DNA of 64,000 bases, taken from NCBI GenBank assembly GCA_002049455.2, contig KV918762.1, forward strand, positions 1 to 64,000, given 5' to 3'. Every line of letters begins with the position of its first letter. The stretch's first letter is position 1. A model generated the notes under the pieces. The model made no database searches, was not told the origin of the DNA, and saw only the letters and a program-made list of their open reading frames with translations. This DNA comes from Porphyra umbilicalis (lineage: Eukaryota; Rhodophyta; Bangiophyceae; Bangiales; Bangiaceae). Below are positions 21,418-33,800 of this stretch, piece after piece. A program made the position numbers and the translations under genes.

Positions 21418-23934
21418 GTCGTCCGGCGATTTCAAGAAAACGCGTCTGTGGGGCATGTCAGAAAATGCGCCTCGATTGACAGTAGGCTCTCAGAGCCCGC
21501 GCGGGTCCAACCTAGTCCCTTTATATAAGGCGCGCGGTGGGCCGCATGTCTGTATGTATGTCTGTATCTCTGTGCAGCCCATCAATGGGACGCCCGCGAT
21601 CGGGTCTCGCACATGGGCTACAATGGCAAACAAATGGATTGCGCGAACGCCCAGAGTTTCAGCGCATTCCGACCATAAACATTCTAAAGACCTGCATGCA
21701 CGCCCGGATCAAGTACATCCCAGTGGGATTGCGGCGATCGGGTTTCGCACAGGGGCTACATTAGCAAGCAAATAGATTGCGCTAGCGCCCAGATTTTCAG
21801 CGCATGCCGACCACAAACATTATAAGGACCTGCGTGCACGCCCGGATCAACTCCATCGAGAACCGCGAGCGGCGCGGCGCGAGGCCGTCGAATTGATACC
21901 CTGACTGACAATTTCCCGAATTGGAACAAACAGAGGTTTTTGGGGACGGCCCAGATTTTCGGCGAGCGGCGCAGCGCGAGGCCGTCGAAGCAAACGGGTG
22001 ACTTCCCGTCCGCCAAGTTGGTGCAATCAGAGGATTTTCGGGAACGCCCAGAGTTTCGGCGAGCGGCGCAGCGCGAGGGCGTCTTCACACCGGCTGCTGG
22101 GTGGCGGGTTGGGGGGGCCGCCGGGTGGCGGGGTGGGTCGGGTCCGGGGGGAGGGCCGCCTCCCACCCGGCCGCCTGGTGGCGAGGTGGGGGGGGTCCGG
22201 GGGGGAGGGCCGCCTCGCCCCCGGCCGCCGGGAGGTGGGATGGGGGGGGTCCGGGGGGGAGGGCCGCCTTCCCCCCGGCCGTTGGGTGGCGGGTTGGGGG
22301 GGGCCGGGGGGATTGGCCGCCCCTCCCCCGGCATATAAGGCCGCGCCATAAGCATCTATCCTCAGAACGGAGAACGAATTATTCTCTCTCTGGAAAAGTA
22401 GCGGATTCTATCGGCACGAAGGCACTTTATCTCTTTCTTCGGCGCTTTGTATCTCCGGAACGGCTGCCCTACGGACAAATCTGGGCAGCGCTAACGGCGG
22501 AAGGGGGGAGGCATGGGCAAGTGTTTTCAAGCTATTGAATGAGCTGGGTCGCGTGGTCGTCTGGCGATTTCAGGAAAGCGCGTCTGTGGGGCATGTGAGA
22601 GCATGCGCCTCGATTTACAGTGGGCTCTTGGAGCCCACGCGGGTCCTACCTAGTCCCTGTATATACAGCTCGCCGTGGGCCACATGCGTCTGTCTGTCTG
22701 TATGTGCAGCCCACCAATGGGACGCCCGCGATCGGGTCGTGCACATGGGCTACAATGGCAAACAAATGTATTGCGCGAACGCCCAGAATTTCAGCGCATT
22801 CCGACCACAAACATTCTAAGGACCGGCCTGCACGCCCGGGTCAAGAACATCCCAGTGGGATTGCGGCGATCGGGTTTCGCACAGGGGCAACAGTGGCGAA
22901 CAAATGGTTTGCGCTAGCGCCCAGATTTTCAGCGCATTCCGAGCACAAACATTCTAAGGACCTGCGTGCACGCCCGGATCAACTCCATCCAGAACCGCGA
23001 GCGGCGCAGCGCGAGGCCGTCGAATTGATCCCCTGACTTACAGTTTCCCGAATTGGAATAAACAGAGGTTTTTGGGGACGGCCCAGATTTTCGGCGAGCG
23101 GCGCAGCGCGAGGCCGTCGCAGTAAACGCGTGACTTTCCGTCCGCCAATTTGGTGCAATCAGAGGATTTTCGGGAACGCCCAGAGTTTCGGCGAGCGGCG
23201 CAGCGCGAGGGTGTCTTCACACCGGCTGCTGGGTGGCGGGGTGGGGGGGCCGCCTGGTGGCGGGGTGGGGGGGTCCGGGGGGGAGGGCCGCCTCCCCCCG
23301 GCCGCCGGGTGGCGGGGTGGGGGGGGTCTCGGGGGGGGGCCGCCACCCCACCAGCGTTCATCAGTGGATCGCATCGCGTTTCTTTCAGTCTGAATTTCAT
23401 TGGGGGCTTACTCCACAGTGCCGACGCTAGCCTTACGGCGAGCGGCGCAGCGCGAGGTCGCCTTCCCACTAGTCGCTTGGTGGTAAAGTGGGGGGGCCGC
23501 CGGGTAGCGGGGTGGGGGGGTCCGGGGAACAGGGCCGCCCCACCCCCGGCCGCCGGGTGGCGGGGTGGGGGGGGACCGGGGAAGAGGGCCGCCTCGCCCC
23601 CGGCCGCCGGTCGGTGGGGTGGGGGGGGTCCGGGGGGGAGCGCCGCCTCCCCCTCGGCCGCCGAGTGGCGGGTGGGGGGGGTCCGGGGGGATTGGCCGCC
23701 CCTCCCCCGGCATATATGGCCGCGCCACAATCATCTATTCTCAGAACGGAGAACGAAGTATTCTCTCTCTGGAAAAGTAGGCGATTCTATCGGCCTGGAG
23801 GCACTTTTTCTATTTCTTTGGCGCTCTGTATCTCTGGAACGGCTACCCTACGGGCAAATCTGAGCAGCGCACATGGGGGAAGGGGGGAAACATGGGCAAA
23901 TGTTTGCAAGCTATTGAATGAGCTGGGTCGCGTA
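21418..23934 (+). repeat. Two short, diverged array modules without the 1,133-bp element
   Basis: Modules 21418-22555 and 22556-23934 have clear point divergence. They carry an extra partial duplicate of the TCGGGTTTCGCACA...AGGACCTGC block (near 21735 and 22860) and fewer G-rich VNTR units. The second holds a foreign-looking insert near 23350-23440 (GGATCGCATCGCGTTTC) between two VNTR blocks. Both end with an uninterrupted GAATGAGCTGGGTCGCG junction, showing the empty site of the 1,133-bp element. Confidence 0.75.
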
Positions 23935-25331
23935 GTCGTCTGGTGATTTCATGAAAACGCGTCTGTGGGGCATGTGAGAAATACCACCTCGATTGACAGT
24001 GGGCTCACAGAGCCCGCGCGGGTCCTACCTAGTCCCTGTATATAAAGCTCGCGGTGGGCCACATGCATATCTGTCTGTAAATCTGTTTGTCTGTGCAGCC
24101 CACCAATGGGACCGCCGCGATCGGGTTTCGCACACGGGCTACATTGGCAAACAAATGGATTGCGCGACGGCCCGGATTTCCAGCGCATTCCGACCACAAA
24201 CATTCTAAGGACCTGCACGCACGCCCGGATCAAGTCCACGCAGATCCGCGAGCGGCGCAGCGCGAGGCCTTCGAATTGATCCCGTGACTTGAAGTTTTCC
24301 AAATTGGATCAAACAGAGGTTTTTTGGGGAAGGCCCAGTTTTCCGGCGAGCAGCGCAGCGCGAGGCCGTCGAAGTAAGCGCCCGGTTTACAGTAACCCAA
24401 ATTGGTTCAATCAGTGGAATATCGGGAACGCCCAGAGTTTCGGCGACCAGCGCAGCGCGAGGGCGTCGGATTTAGCGGCGCCGCTCGGCTCGGCGGGTAC
24501 GTTTCGGCGAGCGGCGCAGCGCGAGGGCGTCGAGCCGAACGCCTGGCACGCGTGCCGCCGGTACAGTTGAGCATATGATATGTGCGCATCGCCCTGTGGT
24601 GGGCTCTCGCTAGCGGCACCGCTCGGCTCCACGGGTATATTTTGGCGGGCGGCGCAGCGCGAGGGCGTCCGTCCGAACGCCAGCCTTACGGCGAGCGGCG
24701 CAGCGCGAGGGCACCTTCCCACCGGCTGCGGGGTGGCAGGGTGGGGGGGCCGCCGTGTGGCGGGGTGGGGGGGGTCTTGGGGAAAGGGCCGCCTCGCCCC
24801 TGGCCGCCGGGAGGCGGGGTGGGGGCGGTCCGGGGGGGAGGGCCGCCTCCCCCCCGGCCGCCGGGTGGCGGGGTGGTGGAGGTCTTGGGGGGAGGGCCGC
24901 CTCGCCCCCGGCCGCTGGGTGGTGGGGTGAGGGGGGGTCCGGGGAACAGGGCCGCCTCGCCCGCGGCCGCCGGGAGGCGGGGTGGGGAGGGTCCGGGGGG
25001 GGGGCCGCCTCGCCCCCGGCCGCTGGGTGGTGGGGTGGTGGGGGGGCCGGAGGGGAGAGCCGCTTCCCCCTCGGCCGCCGGGTGGCGGGTGGGGGGGCTC
25101 CGGGGGGATTGGCCGCCCCTCCCCCGGCATATAAGGCTGCGCCACAAGCATCTATCCTCAGAACGGAGAACGAATTATTCTCTCTCTGGAAAAGTAGCCG
25201 ATTCTATCGGCCTGGAGGCACTTTTTCTCCTTCTTCGGCGCTCTGTATCTTCGGAATGGCTGCCCTACGGACAAATCTGAGCAGCGCAAATGGGGGAAGG
25301 GGGAGGCATGGGCAAACGTTGGCAGGCTATG

Positions 25332-26464
25332 AGAGAGCGTCGGGAAGTCAAATGTGGGTCGGCGGCGGGGATCGAGGACACGTTTCGTGCCACGTAGCAG
25401 CCGTTACCCACATTTGGAACCCATTTGTGGCTATCTGGGTCATCCGACCCACGCCAATTACCGGTCGGTGAGGACCACGTGGCCACACACGTGGCGCTAG
25501 TTTTGCCACCACCGCTCGTCTCAGCCCGGGCTTGGCGCCCACCACGGGCGCTTGTGTCTCCATTTTCGGGTGTATCGAGAACGCGCATCATCTTGCACCG
25601 TACAAGATGCCTTTGTCAACCGGCACCATACCCCCCCCGATGCCGTCACCCCCCCCCCCCCCTAACGCCCTTAACTGCCGGCGCCCCTCCATCCAAAACT
25701 CGCACTATGCCCACTGCATCCCCCATCTCCATCGACCGCCGCCCTGTCATATGGTCGGCCGCGCAGCGGGTCCAGAACCGTCGTAAAAAGCACGTCTGTT
25801 TTTGCCTGTTTTGAGCCTCTTGGAGGCCCGTGTTCCTGTTTGAAGAAACAGAATTCCTGTGCAAAAAACAGATCGACCCCCCTTGACAGGCTCTCAGAGG
25901 CCATCCCATGCGAGGTCCTTGCATATTTGTGTTTGCGAGAACAGGAATTGTTCCTCACTCCGCACATGGCGCCTGTTAGCAGGGCCATAGATGCTTCTCC
26001 GTCTCTCTCTCTTTCTGGAAGGGGGAAGTGTATACATCTTATGCCGTGTCTCTCTTTTTACTAGTGGAGATGCATCTATCCCGGCGAACAGATGATTTTG
26101 GCGCCTTTTCTGGAAAAAACCAGCCTTGACAGAGCCCCAGGGCGGTTTGCAGATAATCTGTTCGTCCGAAAACGCGCAAAAGCAGACGTGCTCTTGACGA
26201 CGGTTATGGGCCTGCTGCGCCGGGGCGTCTCTCCAAGGGGGAAGGGGTGATGGTGCTGGGGGTGGAGGTCAATTGGAAGGTGTTGCTCGCACAGAGGTCG
26301 CTGCAGTGCCGTTGCGGTAGATGTGGAGAGCTCAAATCGTGTCAACCGTTATTTGGACACTTGCCGACGCTAAATGTGGGGAAGATGTGGGTACATCCGA
26401 CGTGGGTCGGCGACCCACATTCTACCCACATTTGATACCCACGCCCGACTTGCCGACGCTCTCT
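25332..26464. mobile_element. 1,133-bp TIR element, copy 4
   Basis: Same termini and length, in the long module starting at 23935, which is separated from the other three long modules by two short ones. Private differences include CACATGGCGCCTGTTAGC where the others have CACATTGCGCCTGCTAGC. Confidence 0.8.
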
Positions 26465-27902
26465 TTTGAATGAGCTGGGTCGCGTAGTCGTCCGGCGATT
26501 TCAAGAAAACGCGTCTGTGGGGCATGTGAGAAAATGCGCCTCGATTGACAGTAGGCTCTCAGAGCCCGCGCGGGTCCTACCTAGTCCCTGTATATAAAGC
26601 TCGCGGTGGGCCACATGCATATCTGTCTGTAAATCTGTTTGTCTGTGCAGCCCACCAATGGGACCGCCGCGATCGGGTTTCGCACACGGGCTACATTGGC
26701 AAACAAATGGATTGCGCGACGGCCCGGATTTCCAGCGCATTCCGACCACAAACATTCTAAGGACCTGCACGCACGCCCGGATCAAGTCCACGCAGATCCG
26801 CGAGCGGCGCAGCGCGAGGCCTTCGAATTGATCCCGTGACTTGAAGTTTTCCAAATTGGATCAAACAGAGGTTTTTTGGGGAAGGCCCAGTTTTCCGGCG
26901 AGCAGCGCAGCGCGAGGCCGTCGAAGTAAGCGCCCGGTTTACAGTAACCCAAATTGGTTCAATCAGTGGAATATCGGGAACGCCCAGAGTTTCGGCGACC
27001 CGCGCAGCGCGAGGGCGTCGGATTTAGCGGCGCCGCTCGGCTCGGCGGGTACGTTTCGGCGAGCGGCGCAGCGCGAGGGCGTCGAGCCGAACGCCTGGCA
27101 CGCGTGCCGCCGGTACAGTTGAGCATATGATATGTGCGCATCGCCCTATGGTGGGCTCTCGCTAGCGGCACCGCTCGGCTCCACGGGTATATTTTGGCGG
27201 GCAGCGCAGCGCGAGGGCGTCCGTCCGAACGCCAGCCTTACGGCGAGCGGCGCAGCGCGAGGGCACCTTCCCACCGGCTGCGGGGTGGCAGGGTGGGGGG
27301 GCCGCCGTGTGGCGGGGTGGGGGGGGTCTTGGGGAAAGGGCCGCCTCGCCCCTGGCCGCCGGGAGGCGGGGTGGGGGCGGTCCGGGGGGGAGGGCCGCCT
27401 CCCCCCGGCCGCCGGGTGGCGGGGTGGTGGAGGTCTTGGGGGGAGGGCCGCCTCGCCCCCGGCCGCTGGGTGGTGGGGTGAGGGGGGGTCCGGGGAACAG
27501 GGCCGCCTCGCCCGCGGCCGCCGGGAGGCGGGGTGGGGGGGTCCGGGGGGGGGGGCCGCCTCGCCCCCGGCCGCTGGGTGGTGGGGTGGTGGGGGGGCCG
27601 GAGGGGAGAGCCGCCTCCCCCCCGGTCGCCGGGTGGCGGGTGGGGGGGGTCCGGGGGGATCGGCCGCCCCTCCCCCGGCGGATAAGGCCGCGCCACAATC
27701 ATCTATCCTCAGAACGGAAAACGAATTATTCTTTCTCTGGAACAGTAGCCGATTATATCGGCGCGGAGGAACGTTTTCCATTTCTTCGGCGCTTTGTATC
27801 TCCGGAACGGCTGCCCTACGGACAAATCTGAGCAGCGGAAATGGGGGAAGGAGGGAGGCATGGGCAAATGTTTGCAAGCTATTGAATGAGCTGGACCGCG
27901 TA

Positions 27903-30333
27903 TTCGTCCGGCGATTTCAAGAAAACGCGTCTGTGGGGCATGTGAGAAAATGCGCCTCGATTGACAGTGGGCTCTCAGAGCCCGCGCGGGTCCTACCTAG
28001 TCCCTGTATATAATGCCCGCGGTGGGCCACATGTCTCCGTTTTTCGCGTTTCGGAACCAGCCAATCGCAACGCCGCGCGCGGCCTCGGAACTACGTTTGC
28101 GAGATGGCCCAGATTTTAAGGGCATTGCACAGCCAAACATTCCAAGGACCGGGATCCAGCGCCCGGATCAATTCCTGACGGCGAGCAGCGCAGCGCGAGG
28201 CCGTCGGTCCGAACCCCAACGCTACGGCGAGCAGCGCAGCGCGAGGGCGTCCGTCAAAACGCCAGCGCTACGGCGAGCAGCGCAGCGCGAGGGCGTCGGC
28301 CCGAACACAAACCCTACCGCGAGCGGCGCAGCGCGAGCGCCTCGTTCCATCGGCTGCTGTGTGGTGGGGTGGGGAGGCCGCAGCGGGGCGGGGTGGGGAG
28401 GCCCGGCGTCGGGGGGTCCAGGTTGGAGGGCCGCCTCCCCCCCGGCCGCCGCGTGGTGGGGTGGGGGGTTCCGAAGGGGAGGGTCGCCTCCCCGCCGGCC
28501 GCCGCGTGGCGGGGTGGGGGGGTCCGGGGGGGAGGGCCCCCTTGCCCTTGGCATCTAAGTCTGGGCCACAATCATCTGTCCTCAGAACAAAGAACAAAGT
28601 ATTCGCTCTTTCGAAATGTAGCCGATTTCGACCGCCTGGACGCACATTTTCTATCTCTTCGACGCTCTGTATCTTCACAACGGCTGCCGTACGGTGAAAT
28701 CTGAGCCGCGAAAACGGGGAAAGGGGGGAGGGATGGGCAAATGGTTGCAAGCTATCGATTGAGCTGTGTCCCGTAGTCGTTCGGCCATTGTTAAAAAATG
28801 CGTCTGTGGAGAGATACAACCTTGATGACAATGTTAATGGATAGGATTTGTGGGCGCCTGGGGCCCACTGGTACCGACTAGTCACTTGAGATACAGCTCT
28901 CCGTGGGCCACATGCGTCTGTCTGTCTGTATGTGCAGCCCACCAATGGGACGCCCGCGATAGTGCTTCGCACATGGGCTACATTGGCATACAAATGGATT
29001 GCGCGACGGCCCCGATTTTCAGCGCGTTCCGACCACAAACATTATAAGGAATTACACGCACGGCCTGATCAAATACATCCCAGCGGGAGGGCCGCGATCG
29101 GGTTTCGCAGAGGGGCTACATCGGCAAACAATTGGATTGCGCGAGCGCCCAGGTTTTTGGCGCATTCTGATGACAAACATTCTAAGGACCTGCATGCACG
29201 CCCGGATCAAATACATCCAGACCCGCGAGCGGCGCAGCGCGAGGCTGTCGAAATAAACGCCTGCGTTGCAGTAAGCCTTACCGTTTCGAAAAGTGGCAAA
29301 TCATGACGGTTCAGACCTCTGGCAAGCAGCGCAGCGCGAGGGTGTCTGTCTGAACGCCAGCATTTCTCCAAGCGGCGCAGCGCGAGGGCACCTTCCCACT
29401 GACTGCGGGGTGGCGGGGTTGGGGGGCGTCCGGGTGGCGGGGTAAGGGGGTGTGAGGGGGTCCAAGGGGGGTTCGGGGGGCAATGCCGCCTCCCTCCAAG
29501 TCAGCCGCGCGGCGGGGTGAGGGGAGTCCGGGCGGGAGGGCCGCCTCTCCCTCGCCCGCCGGGTGGCAGGGTGGCGAGGTGGGGGAGGTCCGGGGAAAGG
29601 GGTCGCCTCTTCTTCGGCCAGGGGGTGGCGGGGTGGCGAGGTGAAGGTGGTCCGGTGCGGAGGGCCGCCTCCCTTCAGGCCGGCGGGAGGTTGTGTGGCG
29701 CCGAGGGGGGAGTCCTTAGGTGAGGGCCACCCCCCCCCCGGCCGCCGTATGGCGCGGTGGCGCCGTGTGGGGGGTATGGGAGGGAGGGCCGCCTTCCCAC
29801 AGGCCGCCGAGTGGCGCCGCGGGAGGGTCCTGGGGGGAGGGCCGCGTTCCCCCCGGCCGCCGGGTGGCGGGGTACAGGGGGGTCCGGAGGGAAGGGCCGC
29901 CTCCCCCCCGGCCGCCGGGTGGCGGGGTGCGGGGGGTCCGTGGTCGAGGGCCACGTCCCCTCCGGCCGCCAGGTGGCGGGGTAGGGGAAGTCCGGGGTGG
30001 AGGGTCGCATCCCTTTCGTCCGGCGGGTTGCGGGGTGGCCCCGTGAGGGGGTCTGGGGCGAGGGCCGCGCCCCCTGGCCGCCGGTTGGCGGGTGGCGGGG
30101 GTCCGGGGGGATGGGCCGCCCCTCCCCCGGCATATAAGGCCGCGCCACAATCATCTATCCTCCGAACGGAGAACGAATCATTCTCTCTCTGGAAAAGTAG
30201 CCGATTCTATCGGCCTGGAGGCTCTTTTTCTCTTTCTTCGGCGCTCTGTATCTTCGGAATGGCTGCCCTACGGACAAATCTGAGCAGCGCAAATGGGGGA
30301 AGGGGGGAGGCATGGGCAAATGTTTGCAAGCTC
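27903..30333 (+). repeat. Right-hand array subfamily: 873-bp module and a divergent G-rich module
   Basis: Module 27903-28775 replaces the CCCACCAATGGGACC block with a different cassette (TCGCGTTTCGGAACCAGCC, CCGCGCGCGGCCTCGGAAC) and has a TATA-less box 2. Module 28776-30333 returns to the first cassette, duplicates it, then carries an unusually long VNTR (29400-30110) of degenerate GGCCGCC...GGTGGCGGGG units. It ends in a left-family style box 2 (GGCATATAAGG, 30131). The mosaic pattern implies unequal exchange between subfamilies. Confidence 0.75.
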
Positions 30334-30873
30334 TTGAGGCCTTGTCTTGACGGTGAGCACATGTGAACGTGATCGACCCGAATATGACATCTAAGTCCTG
30401 TTTTTCGTCGTGCTGGGGTGGGGGTTGTCTTGACAAATCGGGTGAAAAAGAGATCGATAGACGCCAGCCACGCGATCTCGGTTGCTGTGAAATAGGCGAG
30501 AGCCGTGGCCGCAAGCGCCCAATCAGTGACGATCACTCATCTCTGCCCCCGTTGTGTGGTGCCTCGTATCGTGGTCCGTCACATCTGCGCAATACTTTCA
30601 GACAGTCGACCCGGGCCCAAAAACCGACCTGGGATCATCTGATGGCCTCGCCACAGGTGTTCGTGTGCGAGATATTCCATAAAATCTCGCACACGCTCAC
30701 GTCCCGACTACAATCGTCCCAAAAGAACCCTGTTTTAAGCGTAAGTCCTTCGTGAGCGGAACTGCTGTTCGAGGCAGCTGTATAGAAATGAAGCAGACGT
30801 GATTGGAAAGCAGCGCTCTCATTGGTTCACACGCGTGCGTGCACGCTCGGAGCCCGTCGTCAAGACTTGGCCT
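30334..30873. mobile_element. ~540-bp TIR-bounded insertion in the array
   Basis: The left end GAGGCCTTGTCTTGACGGTG and right end GTCGTCAAGACTTGGCCT are imperfect inverted repeats. It interrupts the same GCAAGCTATTGAATGAGC junction that holds the 1,133-bp element in other modules, but shares no sequence with it. It contains a perfect inverted repeat (GTGTGCGAGAT/ATCTCGCACAC, 30662-30695) and no reading frame of note. Ends are approximate. Confidence 0.6.
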
Positions 30874-30892
30874 GAATGCGCTGGGTCGCGTG

Positions 30893-33800
30893 GTCGTCCG
30901 GCGATTTCAAGAAAACGCGTCTGTGGGGCATGTGAGAAAATGCGCCTCGATTGACAGTGGGCTCTCAGAGCCTGCGCGGGTCCTACCCAGTCCCTGTATA
31001 TAATGCCCGCGGTGGGCCACATGTCTCCGTTTTTCGCGTTTCGGAACCAGCCAATCGCAACGCCGCGCGCGGCCTCGGAACTACGTTTGCGAGATGGCCC
31101 AGATTTTAAGGGCATTGCACAGCCAAACATTCCAAGGACAGGGATCCAGCGCCCGGATCAATTCCTGACGGCGAGCAGCGCAGCGCGAGGCCGTCGGTCC
31201 GAACCCCAACGCTACGGCGAGCAGCGCAGCGCGAGGGCGTCCGTCAAAACGCCAGCGCTACGGCGAGCAGCGCAGCGCGAGGACGTCGGCCCGAACACAA
31301 ACCCTACCGCGAGCGGCGCAGCGCGAGCGCCTCGTTCCATCGGCTGCTGTGTGGTGGGGTGGGGAGGCCGCAGCGTGGCGGGGTGGGGAGGCCCGGCGTC
31401 GGGGGGTCCAGGTTGGAGGGCCGCCTCCCCCCCGGCCGCCGCGTGGTGGGGTGGGGGGGTCCGAAGGGGAGGGTCGCCTCCCCGCCGGCCGCCGCGTGGC
31501 GGGGTGGGGGGGTCCGGGGGGGAGGGCCCCCTTGCCCTTGGCATCTAAGTCTGGGCCACAATCATCTGTCCTCAGAACAAAGAACAAAGTATTCGCTCTT
31601 TCGAAATGTAGCCGATTTCGACCGCCTGGACGCACATTTTCTATCTCTTCGACGCTCTGTATCTTCACAACGGCTGCCGTACGGTGAAATCTGAGCCGCG
31701 AAAACGGGGAAAGGGGGGGGGGATGGGCAAATGTTTGCAAGCTATCGATTGAGCTGTGTCCCGTAATCGTTCGGCCATTGTTAAAAAATGCGTCTGTGGA
31801 GAGATACAACCTTGATGACAATGTTAATGGATAGGATTTGTGGGCGAGTGGGGCCCGCTGGTACCAACTAGTCCCTTTTTTTAAAGCCCGCTGTGGGCCA
31901 CATGCGTCTGTCTGTCTGTATGTGCAGCCCATCAATGGGACGCCCGCGATCGGGTCGCGCAAATGGGCTACAATGGCAGACATGTGGATTGCGCGGACGC
32001 TCAGAATTTCAGCGCATTCCGACCACAAACATTCTAAGGACCTGCATGCACGCCCGGATCAAATACCTCCAGATCCGCGAGCGGCGCAGCGCGAGGCCGT
32101 CGAAAATTGATCCCCTGACTTACAGGTTTCCAAGTTGGATCAAACAGAGGTTTTTTGGGGGAGGCCCAGTGTTCCGTCGAGCAGCGCAGCGCGCGGCCGT
32201 CGGCGTTAGCGCCTGGTTTACAGTCACCCAAATTGGTTCAATCAGTGGAATATCAGGAACGCCCAGAATTTCGGCGACCAGCGCAGCGCGAGGGCGTCGA
32301 ATTTAGCGCCCCCCCTCGGCCCCGCGGGTCTGTTTCGGCGAGCGGCACAGCGGAAGGGCGTCGAGCCGAACGCCTGGCACGCTTGCCGCCGGTACAGTTG
32401 AGCATATGATATGTGCGCATCGCCCTATGGTGGGATCTCGCTAGCGGCACCGCTCGGCTCCGCGGGTGCGTTTTGGAGAGCAGCGCAGCGCGAGGGCGTC
32501 GGCCCGAACACCAGCGCTACGGCAAGCGGCGCAGCGCGATCGCGCCTTCCCACCGGCTGCTGAGTGGTGTGGTGGGGGGGCCGTCGCGTGGCGGCGTGGG
32601 GGGGCCCGGCGTGGAGGGTCGCCTCGCCGCCGGCATCTAAGTCCGCGCCCCATTCGTCTGTCCTCAGAACAGAGAACAAGGTATTCTCTTATTCGAAAAG
32701 TAGCCGATTTTGACCGCCTGGACGCACATTTTCTATCTCTTCGACGCTCTGTATCTCCGCAAGGGCTGCCGTCCGGTGAAATCTGAGCCGCGCAAACGGG
32801 GGAAAAGGGGTGGGATGGGCAAATGTTTGCAAGTTATCGATTGAGCAGTGTCCCGTAGTCGTTCGGCCATTGTTAAAAAAAGCGTCTGTGGAGAGATACA
32901 ACCTTGATGACAACGTTAATGGATAGAATTTGTGGGCCAGTGGGGCCCGCTGGTACCAACTAGTCCCTCTATATAAAGCCCGCGGTGGTCCACTTGTGTG
33001 TCAGTTATTCGCGTTTCGGAACCAGCTCATCGCAACGCCGCGCGCGGCCTCGGAACTACATTCGCGAGGTGGCCTAGACTTTCAGGGCATTGCACGGCCA
33101 AACATTCTACGGACTGGGAGCCAGCGCCCAGATCAATTCCTGACGGCGAGCAGCGCAGCGCGAGGGCGTCGGTCCGAACGCCAGCGCTACGGCGAGCAGC
33201 GCAGCGCGAGGGCGTCGGAATGGACACCAGCGCCACGGCGAGCAGCGCAGCGCGAGGGCTTCGGTACGAACACCAGCGCTACCGTGCGGCGCGCAGTGCG
33301 AGCGCGCCTTGCAACCGGCTGCTGGGTGGTGGGCTGGGCGAGCCGCCGGGTTGCGGGGTGCGGGGGCCCGGGCGGGGTGGGGGGGGGGGTCGCGGGGCAG
33401 CACGTGGGCGTCCGACCGAACTCCAGCGCGAGCGGCGCAGCGCGAGAGCGTCGGTCCCAACCCCAACGCTACGGCGAGCAGCGCAGCCCGAGGGCGTCGG
33501 TCCGAACACCAGCGCTACGGCGAGCAGAGGTCGGACGGCCGCCGGGTGGCGGGGTGAGGGGGTCTGGGGGAAATGGCCGCCTCCCCCGTGGCCGCCGGGT
33601 GGTGGGGTGGGGGGGTCCCGGTGGGAGGGCCGCCTGCCCCCCGGCCGCCGAGTAGCGGATTGGAGGGGGTCCGGTGGCAAGGGCCGCCTCACCCCAGTAT
33701 CTAAGACCGCGCCCCATTCATCTGTCCTCAGAACAGAGAACAAGGTATTCTCTCTTTCAAAGAGTAGCCGATTCTCACAGCCTGGACGCAGTTTTTCTCT

